DNA from: Pseudomonas maumuensis
GTDB lineage: Bacteria > Pseudomonadota > Gammaproteobacteria > Pseudomonadales > Pseudomonadaceae
DNA length: 64,000 nt
Reading direction: 5' to 3'
Assembly: GCF_019139675.1 (NCBI RefSeq)
Contig: NZ_CP077077.1
Coordinates: 1,798,001-1,862,000, forward strand
This document shows positions 56,242-64,000 of the stretch, piece by piece (the first letter of the stretch is position 1; each line of letters opens with the position of its first letter). The position numbers and the translations under genes are program-made. Under the pieces are notes generated by a model, which was given only the letters and a program-made list of their open reading frames with translations, had not been told where the DNA came from and did no database searches.

Positions 56242-56844
56242 ATGAGCTTCAGCCCCCTGATCCGCCAACTGATCGACGCCCTGCGCATCCTGCCCGGCGT
56301 CGGTCAGAAAACCGCCCAACGCATGGCCCTGCAACTGCTCGAACGCGACCGCAGTGGCGGCACGCGCCTGGCCCAGGCCCTGAGCCAGGCCATGGAGGGC
56401 GTCGGTCATTGCCGCCAATGCCGCACCTTGACCGAGCAGGAATTGTGCCCGCAGTGCGCCGACCCACGCCGGGACGATACGCAATTGTGCGTGGTCGAGG
56501 GGCCGGTGGATGTGTACGCAGTGGAGCAGACCGGCTATCGCGGTCGCTACTTCGTGCTCAAGGGGCACCTCTCGCCGCTGGACGGGCTGGGGCCGGATGC
56601 CATCGGCATCCCACAGCTGATGGCGCGGATCGAGGAGCAGGGCACCTTCAGTGAGGTGATTCTGGCCACCAACCCCACGGTGGAAGGGGAGGCGACGGCG
56701 CACTACATCGCCCAGCTGCTGGCCGAAAAGGGCCTGACCGCCACGCGCATCGCCCATGGCGTGCCGTTGGGTGGCGAGCTGGAGCTGGTGGACGGCGGGA
56801 CGCTGGCTCATGCTTTCGCGGGGCGCAGGCCGATTTCGCTGTAA
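56242..56844 (+). CDS. recR: Recombination mediator protein RecR
   Basis: Works with RecO and RecF to load RecA at single-strand gaps. The 200-residue protein has the helix-hairpin-helix [20 protein letters not shown] near residue 14, the zinc finger [22 protein letters not shown] near residue 57, and a Toprim domain ([17 protein letters not shown] near residue 81, [20 protein letters not shown] near residue 140). It is the usual length, and the neighbourhood (dnaX-ybaB-recR) is standard. Confidence 0.97.
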   Translation: MSFSPLIRQLIDALRILPGVGQKTAQRMALQLLERDRSGGTRLAQALSQAMEGVGHCRQCRTLTEQELCPQCADPRRDDTQLCVVEGPVDVYAVEQTGYRGRYFVLKGHLSPLDGLGPDAIGIPQLMARIEEQGTFSEVILATNPTVEGEATAHYIAQLLAEKGLTATRIAHGVPLGGELELVDGGTLAHAFAGRRPISL

Positions 56845-56875
56845 GTCTTGCCCCGCGATCATTCCGGACGCGAGC

Positions 56876-57424
56876 TCAATACTCGCTCAGTGAAAACTCG
56901 GTCAGGCAGAAGGTCGGCACCCCGGCCGCCTGCAAGCGACGGGAGCCTTCCAGTTCCGGCAGGTCGATGATCGCCGCCGCCTCGAAGACCTGGGCGCCGG
57001 TGCGGCGCACCAGGTTGGCCGCGGCCAGCAGGGTGCCGCCGGTGGCAATCAGGTCATCGAAGATCAATACCGAGTCGCCGTCGCAGAGACTGTCGGCATG
57101 CACTTCCAGGAAGGCCTCGCCGTATTCGGTCTGATAGCCCTCGGACAGTACGTCGGCCGGCAGCTTGCCCTGCTTGCGGAATAGGATCAGCGGCTTGTTC
57201 AGCTGGTGGGCAATGATCGAGCCGATCAGGAAGCCTCGTGCGTCCATGGCGCCGATATGGCTGAACTCGGCCTCGACATAGCGTTCGATGAACTGGTCGG
57301 CGACATAGCGCAGCCCACGCGGCGACTGGAACAGTGGGGTGATGTCGCGGAAGATCACGCCCGGCTTGGGGAAGTCCACTACCGGGCGGATCAGGGCTTT
57401 AAGGTCAAAGGTGTCGCTGTGCAT
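56876..57424 (-). CDS. apt: Adenine phosphoribosyltransferase
   Basis: Salvages adenine to AMP with PRPP. The 182-residue product has [21 protein letters not shown] near residue 20, [21 protein letters not shown] near residue 59, and the PRPP loop [22 protein letters not shown] near residue 118. The ATG at 57424 ([15 protein letters not shown]) is the standard start for pseudomonad Apt; the upstream in-frame extension is not conserved-looking. Confidence 0.95.
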   Translation of the reverse strand: MHSDTFDLKALIRPVVDFPKPGVIFRDITPLFQSPRGLRYVADQFIERYVEAEFSHIGAMDARGFLIGSIIAHQLNKPLILFRKQGKLPADVLSEGYQTEYGEAFLEVHADSLCDGDSVLIFDDLIATGGTLLAAANLVRRTGAQVFEAAAIIDLPELEGSRRLQAAGVPTFCLTEFSLSEY

Positions 57425-57477
57425 GGGGCGGGTATCCTGGAAAAACTCGGCGTCAGTATACCCTTTTAGTGTGGCGA

Positions 57478-58212
57478 TCAGACCTCGAGCGCACCACCGG
57501 CCAGCGCGCATAGCTGGATCGGATCAAGAATATGCACTTCCTTGCCCTCGGCCTTGAGCAAGCCGTTCTGCTGGAAGCGGGTGAACACCCGCGACACGGT
57601 TTCCACCGCCAGGCCCAAGTAGTTGCCGATCTCGTTGCGCGACATGCTCAGGCGGAACTGGTTGGCCGAGTAGCCGCGTGCGCGGAAGCGCGCCGACAGG
57701 TTGACCAGGAAGGTGGCGATGCGCTCGTCGGCGGTTTTCTTCGACAACAGCAGCATCATCTGCTGGTCATCGCGGATCTCGCGGCTCATCACCCGCATCA
57801 GCTGGCGGCGCAGCTGCGGCAGCTGTACCGAGAGCTCGTCGAGGCGCTCGAAGGGGATCTCGCACACCGAGGTGGTTTCCTGGGCTTGGGCCGATACCGG
57901 GTAAGCCTCGGTGTCCATGCCGGACAGGCCGACCAGCTCGCTGGGCAGATGGAAGCCGGTGATCTGCTCCTCGCCGCTGTCGCTGAGGCTGAACGTCTTG
58001 AGGGCGCCGGAGCGTACCGCGTAGACCGAGCCGAAATTGTCGCCCTGGCGGAACAGGAACTCGCCTTTCTTCAGCGGGCGCCCGCGTTTGACGATTTCAT
58101 CCAGTGCATCCATGTCCTCCAGGTTTAGGGACAGGGGCAGGCACAGGGGGGCCAGGCTGCAATCCTTGCAATGGGCCTGGTTGTGTGGGCGCAGTTTTAC
58201 TGGCTCGGACAT
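57478..58212 (-). CDS. anr: Anaerobic regulator Anr (FNR family)
   Basis: Oxygen-sensing activator that holds a 4Fe-4S cluster and turns on microaerobic genes. The 244-residue protein has the N-terminal cysteine set [14 protein letters not shown] at about 14-27 plus a fourth cysteine in [15 protein letters not shown] near 110, a cAMP-type beta-roll ([23 protein letters not shown]), the dimer helix [14 protein letters not shown] and a Crp-type helix-turn-helix [25 protein letters not shown] near residue 186. With the haem and cbb3-oxidase assembly genes next to it, it is Anr itself rather than one of the other FNR paralogues of P. putida; that assignment is by context. Confidence 0.95.
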   Translation of the reverse strand: MSEPVKLRPHNQAHCKDCSLAPLCLPLSLNLEDMDALDEIVKRGRPLKKGEFLFRQGDNFGSVYAVRSGALKTFSLSDSGEEQITGFHLPSELVGLSGMDTEAYPVSAQAQETTSVCEIPFERLDELSVQLPQLRRQLMRVMSREIRDDQQMMLLLSKKTADERIATFLVNLSARFRARGYSANQFRLSMSRNEIGNYLGLAVETVSRVFTRFQQNGLLKAEGKEVHILDPIQLCALAGGALEV

Positions 58213-58399
58213 TTCTTTCGATCCTTGTGGGAAAGCACACATAAGCCGTAAGGATAACCTGCGGCATGGGCTATAGGCCAGCGTGCGCATTTTTGGTGCA
58301 TGCTGGCAGCGGTGCGGAAGGTGTGTTCCGCCACCGTTCAACTGTCCATAGTGTGCCTCGAAAGGCGAGCTGTCCATGCGGTGAAAGGCCTCAATCGCC

Positions 58400-59782
58400 T
58401 CAGATCACCCGCGAAAAGCGTTGGCGGTTCTGCTGCGCGAGGTAGGCGTCGAACACCATGCATACCGAGCGTGCCAGCAGGCGGCCGGCCGGCAGGATGC
58501 GGATGCCCTTGGCGTCCAGGCTGATAAGGCCATCGCGTTGCATGGCCTGCAGTTGCGGCCACTGCTCCTTGAAGTAGCCGCGAAAATCGATGGTGAAGGC
58601 CTGTTCGATCGCTTCGAAATCCAGTTCGAAATGGCAGATCAATTGCTGGATCACCGCCCGGCGCAGGCGATCGTCCTGGTTACATATCAGGCCGCGCTGG
58701 GTCGCCAGCTGGGCGGTGGAGAGGGTGTCCTGGTAGGTGTTGAGGTCGCTGCTGTTCTGGCAGTAGAGGTCGCCGATCTGGCTGATCGCCGACACGCCCA
58801 GGCCGATCAGGTCGCAGTGGCCGTGGGTGGTGTAGCCTTGGAAATTGCGCTGCAGGGTGCCCTCTTCCTGGGCGATGGCCAGCTCGTCATCGGGCAGGGC
58901 GAAATGGTCCATGCCGATGTAGCGGTAGCCGGCGGCGGTCAGTTGGTCGATGGTGGCATGCAGCATCTCCAGCTTGGCTGCCGGTGCCGGCAGGTCGCTG
59001 CTGTCGATGCGGCGCTGGGGCATGAAGCGTTCGGGCAGGTGGGCGTAGTTGAAAACCGACAGACGGTCGGGCTGCAGGCGTATCACTTCCTCGACGGTGC
59101 GGGCGAAACCTTCCGGTGTCTGCTTGGGCAGGCCGTAGATCAGGTCCAGGTTGATCGAGCGGAACTGCAGGGTACGCGCCGCTTCGATCAGGGTGCGGGT
59201 CTGCTCCAGGCTCTGCAGGCGGTTGACCGCGCGCTGCACGGCAGGGTCCAGATCCTGTACGCCAAGGCTGACGCGATTGAAGCCCAGTTCGCGCAGCAGC
59301 CCCATGGTCGACCAGTCGGCCTCCCGTGGGTCGATCTCGATGCCGTAGTCGCCCGAATCATCGTCCAGCAGGTGGAAGTGCTGGCGCAGGGTGGCCATCA
59401 GTTGGCGCAGTTCCACATGGCTGAGGAAGGTCGGTGTGCCGCCGCCGAAATGCAGCTGTTCAACGGCTTGTTTAGGGTCGAGGTGACAGGCGATCAGCTG
59501 GATTTCCTGCTCCAGTCGTTGCAGGTAGGGCGCGGCGCGGCCGCGGTCCTTGGTGATGACCTTGTTGCAGGCGCAGTAGTAGCAGATGTTGGCGCAGAAC
59601 GGCACGTGCATGTACAGCGACAGTGGGCGCGTGGCGCGGCGGCTCTCGCGCAGGGCGTGGAGCAGGTCGAACGAGCCCACTTCGCCATGTAGTTGCACGG
59701 CGGTCGGATAGGAGGTGTAGCGTGGCCCGGCCAGATCGTAGCGACGAATCAGGTCGGCGTCCCAGCGTAGGTCGTCGAGCAT
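58400..59782 (-). CDS. hemN: Oxygen-independent coproporphyrinogen III oxidase
   Basis: Radical SAM enzyme that makes protoporphyrinogen IX under low oxygen. The 460-residue product has the cluster motif [20 protein letters not shown] near residue 58 with the CxxxCxxC iron-sulfur site, [17 protein letters not shown] near residue 112, [23 protein letters not shown] near residue 169 and [18 protein letters not shown] near residue 314. An Anr box lies 63 bases upstream of its ATG, so Anr, encoded just downstream, probably activates it. Confidence 0.96.
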   Translation of the reverse strand: MLDDLRWDADLIRRYDLAGPRYTSYPTAVQLHGEVGSFDLLHALRESRRATRPLSLYMHVPFCANICYYCACNKVITKDRGRAAPYLQRLEQEIQLIACHLDPKQAVEQLHFGGGTPTFLSHVELRQLMATLRQHFHLLDDDSGDYGIEIDPREADWSTMGLLRELGFNRVSLGVQDLDPAVQRAVNRLQSLEQTRTLIEAARTLQFRSINLDLIYGLPKQTPEGFARTVEEVIRLQPDRLSVFNYAHLPERFMPQRRIDSSDLPAPAAKLEMLHATIDQLTAAGYRYIGMDHFALPDDELAIAQEEGTLQRNFQGYTTHGHCDLIGLGVSAISQIGDLYCQNSSDLNTYQDTLSTAQLATQRGLICNQDDRLRRAVIQQLICHFELDFEAIEQAFTIDFRGYFKEQWPQLQAMQRDGLISLDAKGIRILPAGRLLARSVCMVFDAYLAQQNRQRFSRVI

Positions 59783-59844
59783 GTGGGTAGTCCCCGGATA
59801 GAGCTGCAGTGTCCGGAGTCTATTGGCGTCTGTAGGAATCTGTG

Positions 59845-59858
59845 TTGATTTGTATCAG
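59845..59858 (-). promoter_or_regulatory. Anr/FNR box upstream of hemN
   Basis: TTGAT-TTGT-ATCAG, one mismatch from the FNR/Anr consensus TTGATNNNNATCAA, 63 bases upstream of the hemN ATG; near the -41.5 position expected of a class II site if the start lies about 20 bases downstream. Confidence 0.8.
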
Positions 59859-59883
59859 GAGAACTGGTGGTCGCTGCAGTGCC

Positions 59884-60567
59884 TCAATGTCCCATGAGCC
59901 AGTGCTGGTGAGGCCCAGGCAGGGTCCACAGGCCAAAGAGGATCACCAGCACGCCGCCGGCCATGCGCACGCCACGATTGCGCAGCAGGCTACCCACGCG
60001 CTCGGCCGCCAGCCCCGTGGCCAGCAGCACCGGCCAGGTGCCCACGCCGAACGCGAGCATCAGCGCCGCGCTGTGCAACGCATCGCCCTGGCTCGCCGCC
60101 CACAGTAGGGTGCTGTACACCAGGCCGCACGGTAGCCAGCCCCACAGGGCGCCCAGCAGCAGGGCGCGGGGCAGGCTGGAGACCGGCAGCAGGCGAGTGG
60201 CCAACGGCTGCACATGGCGCCAGAGCCCGCGTCCGAGTGCCTCGATACGGGTCAGGCCGCTCCACCAGCCGGCCAGGTACAGGCCCATGGCGATCAGTAG
60301 CAGCGCGGCGACAACGCGTAAACCGGTGGCCAACGGGCTGCTCGCCAGGGCAACGCCAGCCAAGCCCAGCAGCAATCCGGCGGCGGCATAACTGAGGATG
60401 CGCCCGATGTTGTAGGCCAGCAGCAGGCGTAGGCGCCGGCCACGCTGCTCTGGGGGGATGGCCAGGGTCAGGGCGCCCATCAGGCCGCCGCACATGCCCA
60501 GGCAATGGCCGCCGCCGAGCAGGCCCAGGACCAGCGCCGAGCCCAGCAGGGGGATCAGTTCAGGCAC
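59884..60567 (-). CDS. TauE/SafE-like membrane protein of the cco assembly locus
   Basis: A 227-residue inner-membrane protein with six hydrophobic segments, placed in the DsbD-like/sulfite-exporter TauE family. The conserved GGGHCLGMCGGLMGAL stretch near residue 18 has a cysteine pair, and GALWGWLPCGLVYSTLLWAA near residue 137 carries a second cysteine motif. Homologues are encoded with ccoS and ccoI in pseudomonads and are thought to assist copper handling or cbb3-oxidase maturation; the precise role is not settled. It overlaps ccoS by eight bases. Confidence 0.85.
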   Translation of the reverse strand: MPELIPLLGSALVLGLLGGGHCLGMCGGLMGALTLAIPPEQRGRRLRLLLAYNIGRILSYAAAGLLLGLAGVALASSPLATGLRVVAALLLIAMGLYLAGWWSGLTRIEALGRGLWRHVQPLATRLLPVSSLPRALLLGALWGWLPCGLVYSTLLWAASQGDALHSAALMLAFGVGTWPVLLATGLAAERVGSLLRNRGVRMAGGVLVILFGLWTLPGPHQHWLMGH

Positions 60568-60772
60568 GCGGGGTCGTGTCCTGGTCTTTGGGCTTTTCGC
60601 CCTCAGACTTCACGGCTGCCTGGTGGCAAGGGTCCTGGTCATCGAACAGGATGCTGTGGGCCGGGCCTTCGAGGTCGTCGTACTGGCCGCTGTCTACCGC
60701 CCAGAAGAAGATGTACACGGCAACGCCAACCAGCAGCAGGGCGGCGGGGATCATCACGTAGAGGGCGGGCAT
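60560..60772 (-). CDS. ccoS: Cytochrome cbb3 oxidase assembly protein CcoS
   Basis: A 70-residue single-helix membrane protein needed for insertion of haem and copper cofactors into cbb3 oxidase. It reads MPALYVMIPAALLLVGVAVY (membrane helix) followed by the family signature FFWAVDSGQYDDLEGPAHSI and a short cytoplasmic tail. The ATG at 60772 overlaps the end of ccoI by 19 bases. Confidence 0.95.
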   Translation of the reverse strand: MPALYVMIPAALLLVGVAVYIFFWAVDSGQYDDLEGPAHSILFDDQDPCHQAAVKSEGEKPKDQDTTPRA

Positions 60773-63231
60773 AGCGGTTTCCTTTCGAGCGGCGTCGGCT
60801 CGCGCGCGACCGGCGCCGCGCCGGCGGGCAGCCGGGTCAGGCGCAGGGCGTTGAGCACCACGATCAGCGAGCTGACCGACATGCCGATTGCCGCCCACAC
60901 GGGGGTGATCCAGCCGAGCGCGGCGAACGGCAGCATGAGGCCATTGTACAGCGTCGCCCAAAGCAGGTTCTCGATAATGTTGCGGCGGGTCCGGCGGGCC
61001 AGGTCGAAGGCCTGCACCAGCGCCTGCAGGCGGTTGGACAGCAGCACCGCGTCGGCGCAGGTCTTGGCCAGGTCCGTGGCGCTGCCCATGGCGATGCTGA
61101 TGTCGGCGGCGGCCAGCACCGGTACATCGTTGACGCCGTCGCCAAGCATCAGCACCTTGCGCCCTTCGCCTTGCAGCGTTTTCAGGCGGGCGAGCTTGTC
61201 GTCCGGACGCAGGCCGCCGACGGCCTGGTCGATGCCCAGTTGCGCGGCCACCTGCGCGACCATCGGCGAACTGTCGCCGGATAGCAGCAGCGTGTTCCAG
61301 CCGCGTGCCTTGCAGGCCGTCAGCAGATCCTGGGCGTCGTCGCGCAGGCGGTCATCCAGGCCGAACCAGGCCAGTGGTCCTTGTCGGTCCCCGAGTAGCA
61401 GCCATTGGCCGTGTGGCTCCGGCACGGTGGGTACCTCGGCGCCGCTGAGTGCGCAGACGAAGGTGGCCTGGCCGATGCGCAGGCGCTGGTCTGCCAGTGT
61501 GCCTTCCAGGCCCAGCCCCGGCACGGCAGTGACGGTTTCGGCCGCCTGCGCGGCGCGACCGAAGGCGCGGGCAATGGGGTGTTCGGAGCGGTTCTCCAGC
61601 GCCGCCGCCAGCGCCAGGCAATGGTCAGCGTCCAGTCGGCCCAGCGGGCGGATGCTGCGCAGGGCCAGGCGGCCTTCGGTGAGGGTGCCGGTCTTGTCGA
61701 AAATCACCGTGTCGATCTGGTTCAGGCCTTCCAGCACATGCCCTCGGGTCACCAGCAGGCCGAGCTTGTGCAGGCTGCCGGTGGCGGCGGTGAGGGCGGT
61801 GGGGGTGGCCAGCGACAAGGCGCAAGGGCAGGTGGCGACCAGCATGGCCAGGACGATCCAGAACGCCCTGGGCGCATCGAGCTGCCACCAGACGACGCCG
61901 ATCACGGCGGCGGCCACCAGGGTGAACAGCAGGAACCATTGCGAGGCGCGGTCGGCGATCTCCGCCAGGCGCGGTTTTTCCGACTGGGCGCGCTCCAGCA
62001 GGCGGACGATGGCCGACAGGCGCGAATCCTGGCCCAGGGCCTGGACCTCGACCGTCAGCGTGCTTTCGACGTTGAGGGTGCCACCGGTCACCCGGTCGCC
62101 GATGCGGCGCGCCAGGGGCAGGTATTCACCGGTCAGCAGTGATTCGTCGACGCTGGAGCGACCGTCGACGATGAGCCCGTCAGCTGGGATCACCGCCCCC
62201 GGCAGCACCTGCACACGGTCGCCGCACTGCAGTTCGCCGAGCAGGATGCGCTCGCCCTGGCCGTTGGCGTCCAGGCGCAGGCACGACGCCGGCAGCAGGT
62301 TGACCAGCTGCGCGGTGGCCGCCGCGGTGCGTTCGCGGGCACGGCGCTCCAGGTAGCGGCCGGTGAGCAGGAACAGGGCGAACATGCCCACGGTGTCGAA
62401 ATACAGCTCGCCGTGGCCGGTGATGGCGGTCCAGATCCCGGCGCAGTAGGCCAGGGCGATGGCCAACGACACCGACAGGTCCATGGTCAGGTGGCGGGTG
62501 CGCAGGTCGCGGGCCGCGCCCTTGAAGAACGGTGCGCAGCTGTAGAACACGATGGGCGTGGTGAGAAACAGCGCGACCCAGCGCAGGATGGTGTGCAGCT
62601 CGGGGGACAGGTCGATGTTGAATTCCGGCCAGGTGGCCATGGTTGCCATCATCGCCTGGAACCACAGCAGCCCGGCCACGCCCAGGCGGCGCAGCGCGCT
62701 GCGGTTCTCCCGGGCCAGCTGTTCGGCGGCCTGGTCGGGCTGGTAGGGGTGGGCGGCATAGCCGATGCGGCGCAGCCCGGCCAGCAACTGCGACAGTGGC
62801 AGTAGCTGGTCGTCCCAATTGACCAGCAGGCGATGGTTGGACAGGTTCAGGCGCGCGTCGGCGACGCCGGGCAGACTGCGCAAGTGCTTTTCGATCAGCC
62901 AGCCACAGGCGGCGCAGCTGATGCCCTCGACCAACAGGGTGGCCTCGGCCAGTTCGCCTGTGTGGCGCACGAAGGTCTGTTGTACGTCGCTGCGGTCGTA
63001 CAGGGCCAACTCATCCTGGAGTTGGCGGGGCAAGGCGTCAGGGTTGGCGCTGCTGTCGCTGCGGTGCTGGTAGTAGTGCTCCAGGCCCCCGGCGACGATG
63101 GACTCGGCCACTGCCTGGCAGCCGGGGCAGCAGAATGCCCGGGGCTCGCCAAGCACCACGGCGGTGAAGCGGCTGCCGGCGGGAACGGGCAGGGCGCAGT
63201 GGTAGCAGGGGGTGGGTTGGGTCATCGACAT
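60754..63231 (-). CDS. ccoI: Copper-translocating P-type ATPase CcoI (FixI)
   Basis: Exports copper toward the periplasm for cbb3-oxidase assembly. The 825-residue protein begins with a cysteine-rich segment (PCYHCALPVPAGSRF and AFCCPGCQAVAESIV, residues 8-43). A heavy-metal-associated domain with ISCAACGWLIEKHL near residue 109 follows, then eight membrane helices with CPCALSLATP near residue 470, the phosphorylation motif DKTGTLTEGRLALRS near residue 513 and GDGVNDVPVLAAADISIAMG near residue 697. The CPC motif and location beside ccoS and ccoH mark it as CcoI rather than a general CopA. Confidence 0.95.
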   Translation of the reverse strand: MSMTQPTPCYHCALPVPAGSRFTAVVLGEPRAFCCPGCQAVAESIVAGGLEHYYQHRSDSSANPDALPRQLQDELALYDRSDVQQTFVRHTGELAEATLLVEGISCAACGWLIEKHLRSLPGVADARLNLSNHRLLVNWDDQLLPLSQLLAGLRRIGYAAHPYQPDQAAEQLARENRSALRRLGVAGLLWFQAMMATMATWPEFNIDLSPELHTILRWVALFLTTPIVFYSCAPFFKGAARDLRTRHLTMDLSVSLAIALAYCAGIWTAITGHGELYFDTVGMFALFLLTGRYLERRARERTAAATAQLVNLLPASCLRLDANGQGERILLGELQCGDRVQVLPGAVIPADGLIVDGRSSVDESLLTGEYLPLARRIGDRVTGGTLNVESTLTVEVQALGQDSRLSAIVRLLERAQSEKPRLAEIADRASQWFLLFTLVAAAVIGVVWWQLDAPRAFWIVLAMLVATCPCALSLATPTALTAATGSLHKLGLLVTRGHVLEGLNQIDTVIFDKTGTLTEGRLALRSIRPLGRLDADHCLALAAALENRSEHPIARAFGRAAQAAETVTAVPGLGLEGTLADQRLRIGQATFVCALSGAEVPTVPEPHGQWLLLGDRQGPLAWFGLDDRLRDDAQDLLTACKARGWNTLLLSGDSSPMVAQVAAQLGIDQAVGGLRPDDKLARLKTLQGEGRKVLMLGDGVNDVPVLAAADISIAMGSATDLAKTCADAVLLSNRLQALVQAFDLARRTRRNIIENLLWATLYNGLMLPFAALGWITPVWAAIGMSVSSLIVVLNALRLTRLPAGAAPVAREPTPLERKPLCPPST

Positions 63232-63250
63232 CTCTTATTGCCGGTGCGGG

Positions 63251-63277
63251 CTCGTGGGGCAAGCCCGCTCCCACGAG
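63251..63277. repeat. REP-like palindrome between ccoI and ccoH
   Basis: CTCGTGGG and CCCACGAG arms around GCAAGCCCGCT, a single unit of the GGGGCAAGCCCGCTCCCAC subtype. Confidence 0.65.
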
Positions 63278-63294
63278 GTGTGGTGTTGTCGCTG

Positions 63295-63822
63295 TTACTG
63301 GTGCTCGGCCCCTTGAATGGCTTCATCGCCCAGCTGCAAGGTCACCCCATGCTCGACCTTCTCCTCCTCGAACAACCGCCACACATGCTCGTCCTGGCTG
63401 CCGAGCAGCTCGACGAAGCGCCGGCCGTCGACCTTGTCGTCCAGCTGGCCGACATAGCGGCCTGGCTCGGTGCGTGCCAGCTGCACCTTGCGGTCCTTGG
63501 CCGGCTGGGTCGGCGAGATCAGGTTCAGCTCCAGCGCCTGCGGGTCGCTGTTGCCGGTCAGGCGCACTTCGACTTCGCCGGTCAGCTCGTCCAGATGCAC
63601 GCTGGCCTTGAGGTTGAGGGTCTGGGCCAGCAGCTCGCGGTCCAGCGAGCGGTTGATGCCCTTGCCGGCCTCGTAGTAGTTGTCGTTGACCAGGTTGTCC
63701 GGGTTGCGCACGGCGATGCTGACCATGGTCAGGCTCAGGCACACCGAGGTGGCCAGGATGCCGATGATGATCCAGGGCCAAAGGTGCTTGTACCAGGGGC
63801 TGGCGGCGGTGGCGGCAGGCAT
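63295..63822 (-). CDS. ccoH: Cytochrome cbb3 oxidase assembly protein CcoH (FixH)
   Basis: Membrane protein of 175 residues with one N-terminal helix (HLWPWIIIGILATSVCLSLTMVSIAV near residue 13) and a periplasmic immunoglobulin-like domain starting NPDNLVNDNYYEAGKGINRSLDRE near residue 40, which is the FixH signature. It helps assemble or stabilise the cbb3 oxidase. It lies between ccoG (upstream on this strand) and ccoI. Confidence 0.94.
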   Translation of the reverse strand: MPAATAASPWYKHLWPWIIIGILATSVCLSLTMVSIAVRNPDNLVNDNYYEAGKGINRSLDRELLAQTLNLKASVHLDELTGEVEVRLTGNSDPQALELNLISPTQPAKDRKVQLARTEPGRYVGQLDDKVDGRRFVELLGSQDEHVWRLFEEEKVEHGVTLQLGDEAIQGAEHQ

Positions 63823-63837
63823 TGTCTAGGTTCTCTC

Positions 63838-64000
63838 TCAGCGGATCTGTGGGCCGATGAAGCGGCTCTTGGCTTCAACCTGGCTGGCGCTGTCGTCGGC
63901 GTCCTTGAGGATGAAGGTGATTTCGTTGGTGGTCGAGGGCAGCTGTTCCGGTGCGACCGACAACTGCACCGGCAGGTTGACGATATCGCCGGCGGCCACG
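63838..64000 (-). CDS. ccoG: Cytochrome c oxidase accessory protein CcoG, C-terminal end (cut by window edge)
   Basis: The last 53 residues of a protein that continues beyond the window. The reading VAAGDIVNLPVQLSVAPEQL and STTNEITFILKDADD matches the C-terminal immunoglobulin-like domain of CcoG/RdxA/FixG proteins, which carry ferredoxin-type clusters and reduce copper for cbb3 assembly. It is the first gene of ccoG-ccoH-ccoI-ccoS as far as can be seen. Confidence 0.85.
   Translation of the reverse strand, partial: VAAGDIVNLPVQLSVAPEQLPSTTNEITFILKDADDSASQVEAKSRFIGPQIR

Overview
The window is a GC-rich proteobacterial chromosome segment and almost certainly comes from the Pseudomonas putida group. 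This rests on the gene order (gcl-hyi-glxR-ttuD-pyk, xdhABC-guaD, smc-zipA-ligA-ffs, dnaX-ybaB-recR, anr-hemN-ccoSIHG), on Pseudomonas-type REP palindromes between genes, and on the protein sequences. No database was searched; family names come from recognition of motifs and overall sequence.

Region 1 (1-27.5 kb) is one metabolic district for purine breakdown and glyoxylate salvage. Guanine deaminase (guaD) and xanthine dehydrogenase (xdhABC) make urate. PuuD, UraH and UraD convert urate to allantoin, PuuE opens the ring and AllA releases glyoxylate. Gcl, Hyi, GlxR and TtuD then carry glyoxylate to glycerate phosphate, and pyruvate kinase (cut by the left edge) follows. Two purine permeases (UacT-like NCS2 and AzgA-like), two tandem Tsx-like outer-membrane channels, an aquaporin and three regulators (RutR-like TetR, GclR-like GntR, a second FCD-type GntR) surround these enzymes. 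Two recurring operators tie the genes together: a TTGTATACAA palindrome at the gcl, GlcG-like, puuE, uraH and azgA/gclR promoters, and a TGAC-N5/6-GGTCA palindrome at the xdhA, azgA and tsx promoters. No allantoicase gene is present here, which leaves one visible gap in the route. An orphan RHS-core/toxin-like gene of lower GC interrupts the region at 16.2 kb.

Region 2 (27.5-34.8 kb) is core: smc, zipA, ligA and the 4.5S signal recognition particle RNA (ffs).

Region 3 (34.8-47.3 kb) is accessory and is the most interesting part. After about 1.2 kb without a convincing gene comes a nine-gene, tightly packed, single-strand operon. It holds SbnA/SbnB-type L-2,3-diaminopropionate synthesis, a PaaK/CoF-synthetase-like adenylating ligase, an AsnB-like amidotransferase, an Asp/Asn beta-hydroxylase-like oxygenase, a GNAT/FemAB-like acyltransferase, an ATP-grasp ligase, a DUF1015 protein and an MFS exporter. 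A strong hairpin closes it. The logic resembles dapdiamide assembly (ligase + ATP-grasp + AsnB-type amidotransferase + 2OG oxygenase + MFS), but the enzyme set is different. I propose a non-NRPS, diaminopropionate-containing small peptide.

Region 4 (47.6-53.6 kb) holds a small coiled-coil protein coupled to a superfamily-1 helicase-like protein, a MerR regulator divergent from a DUF2938 membrane protein, an EamA transporter with a 2OG oxygenase, and a periplasmic solute-binding protein. Region 5 (53.6-64 kb) is core again: dnaX, ybaB, recR, apt, then the microaerobic block anr, hemN, a TauE/SafE-like protein, ccoS, ccoI, ccoH and the end of ccoG.
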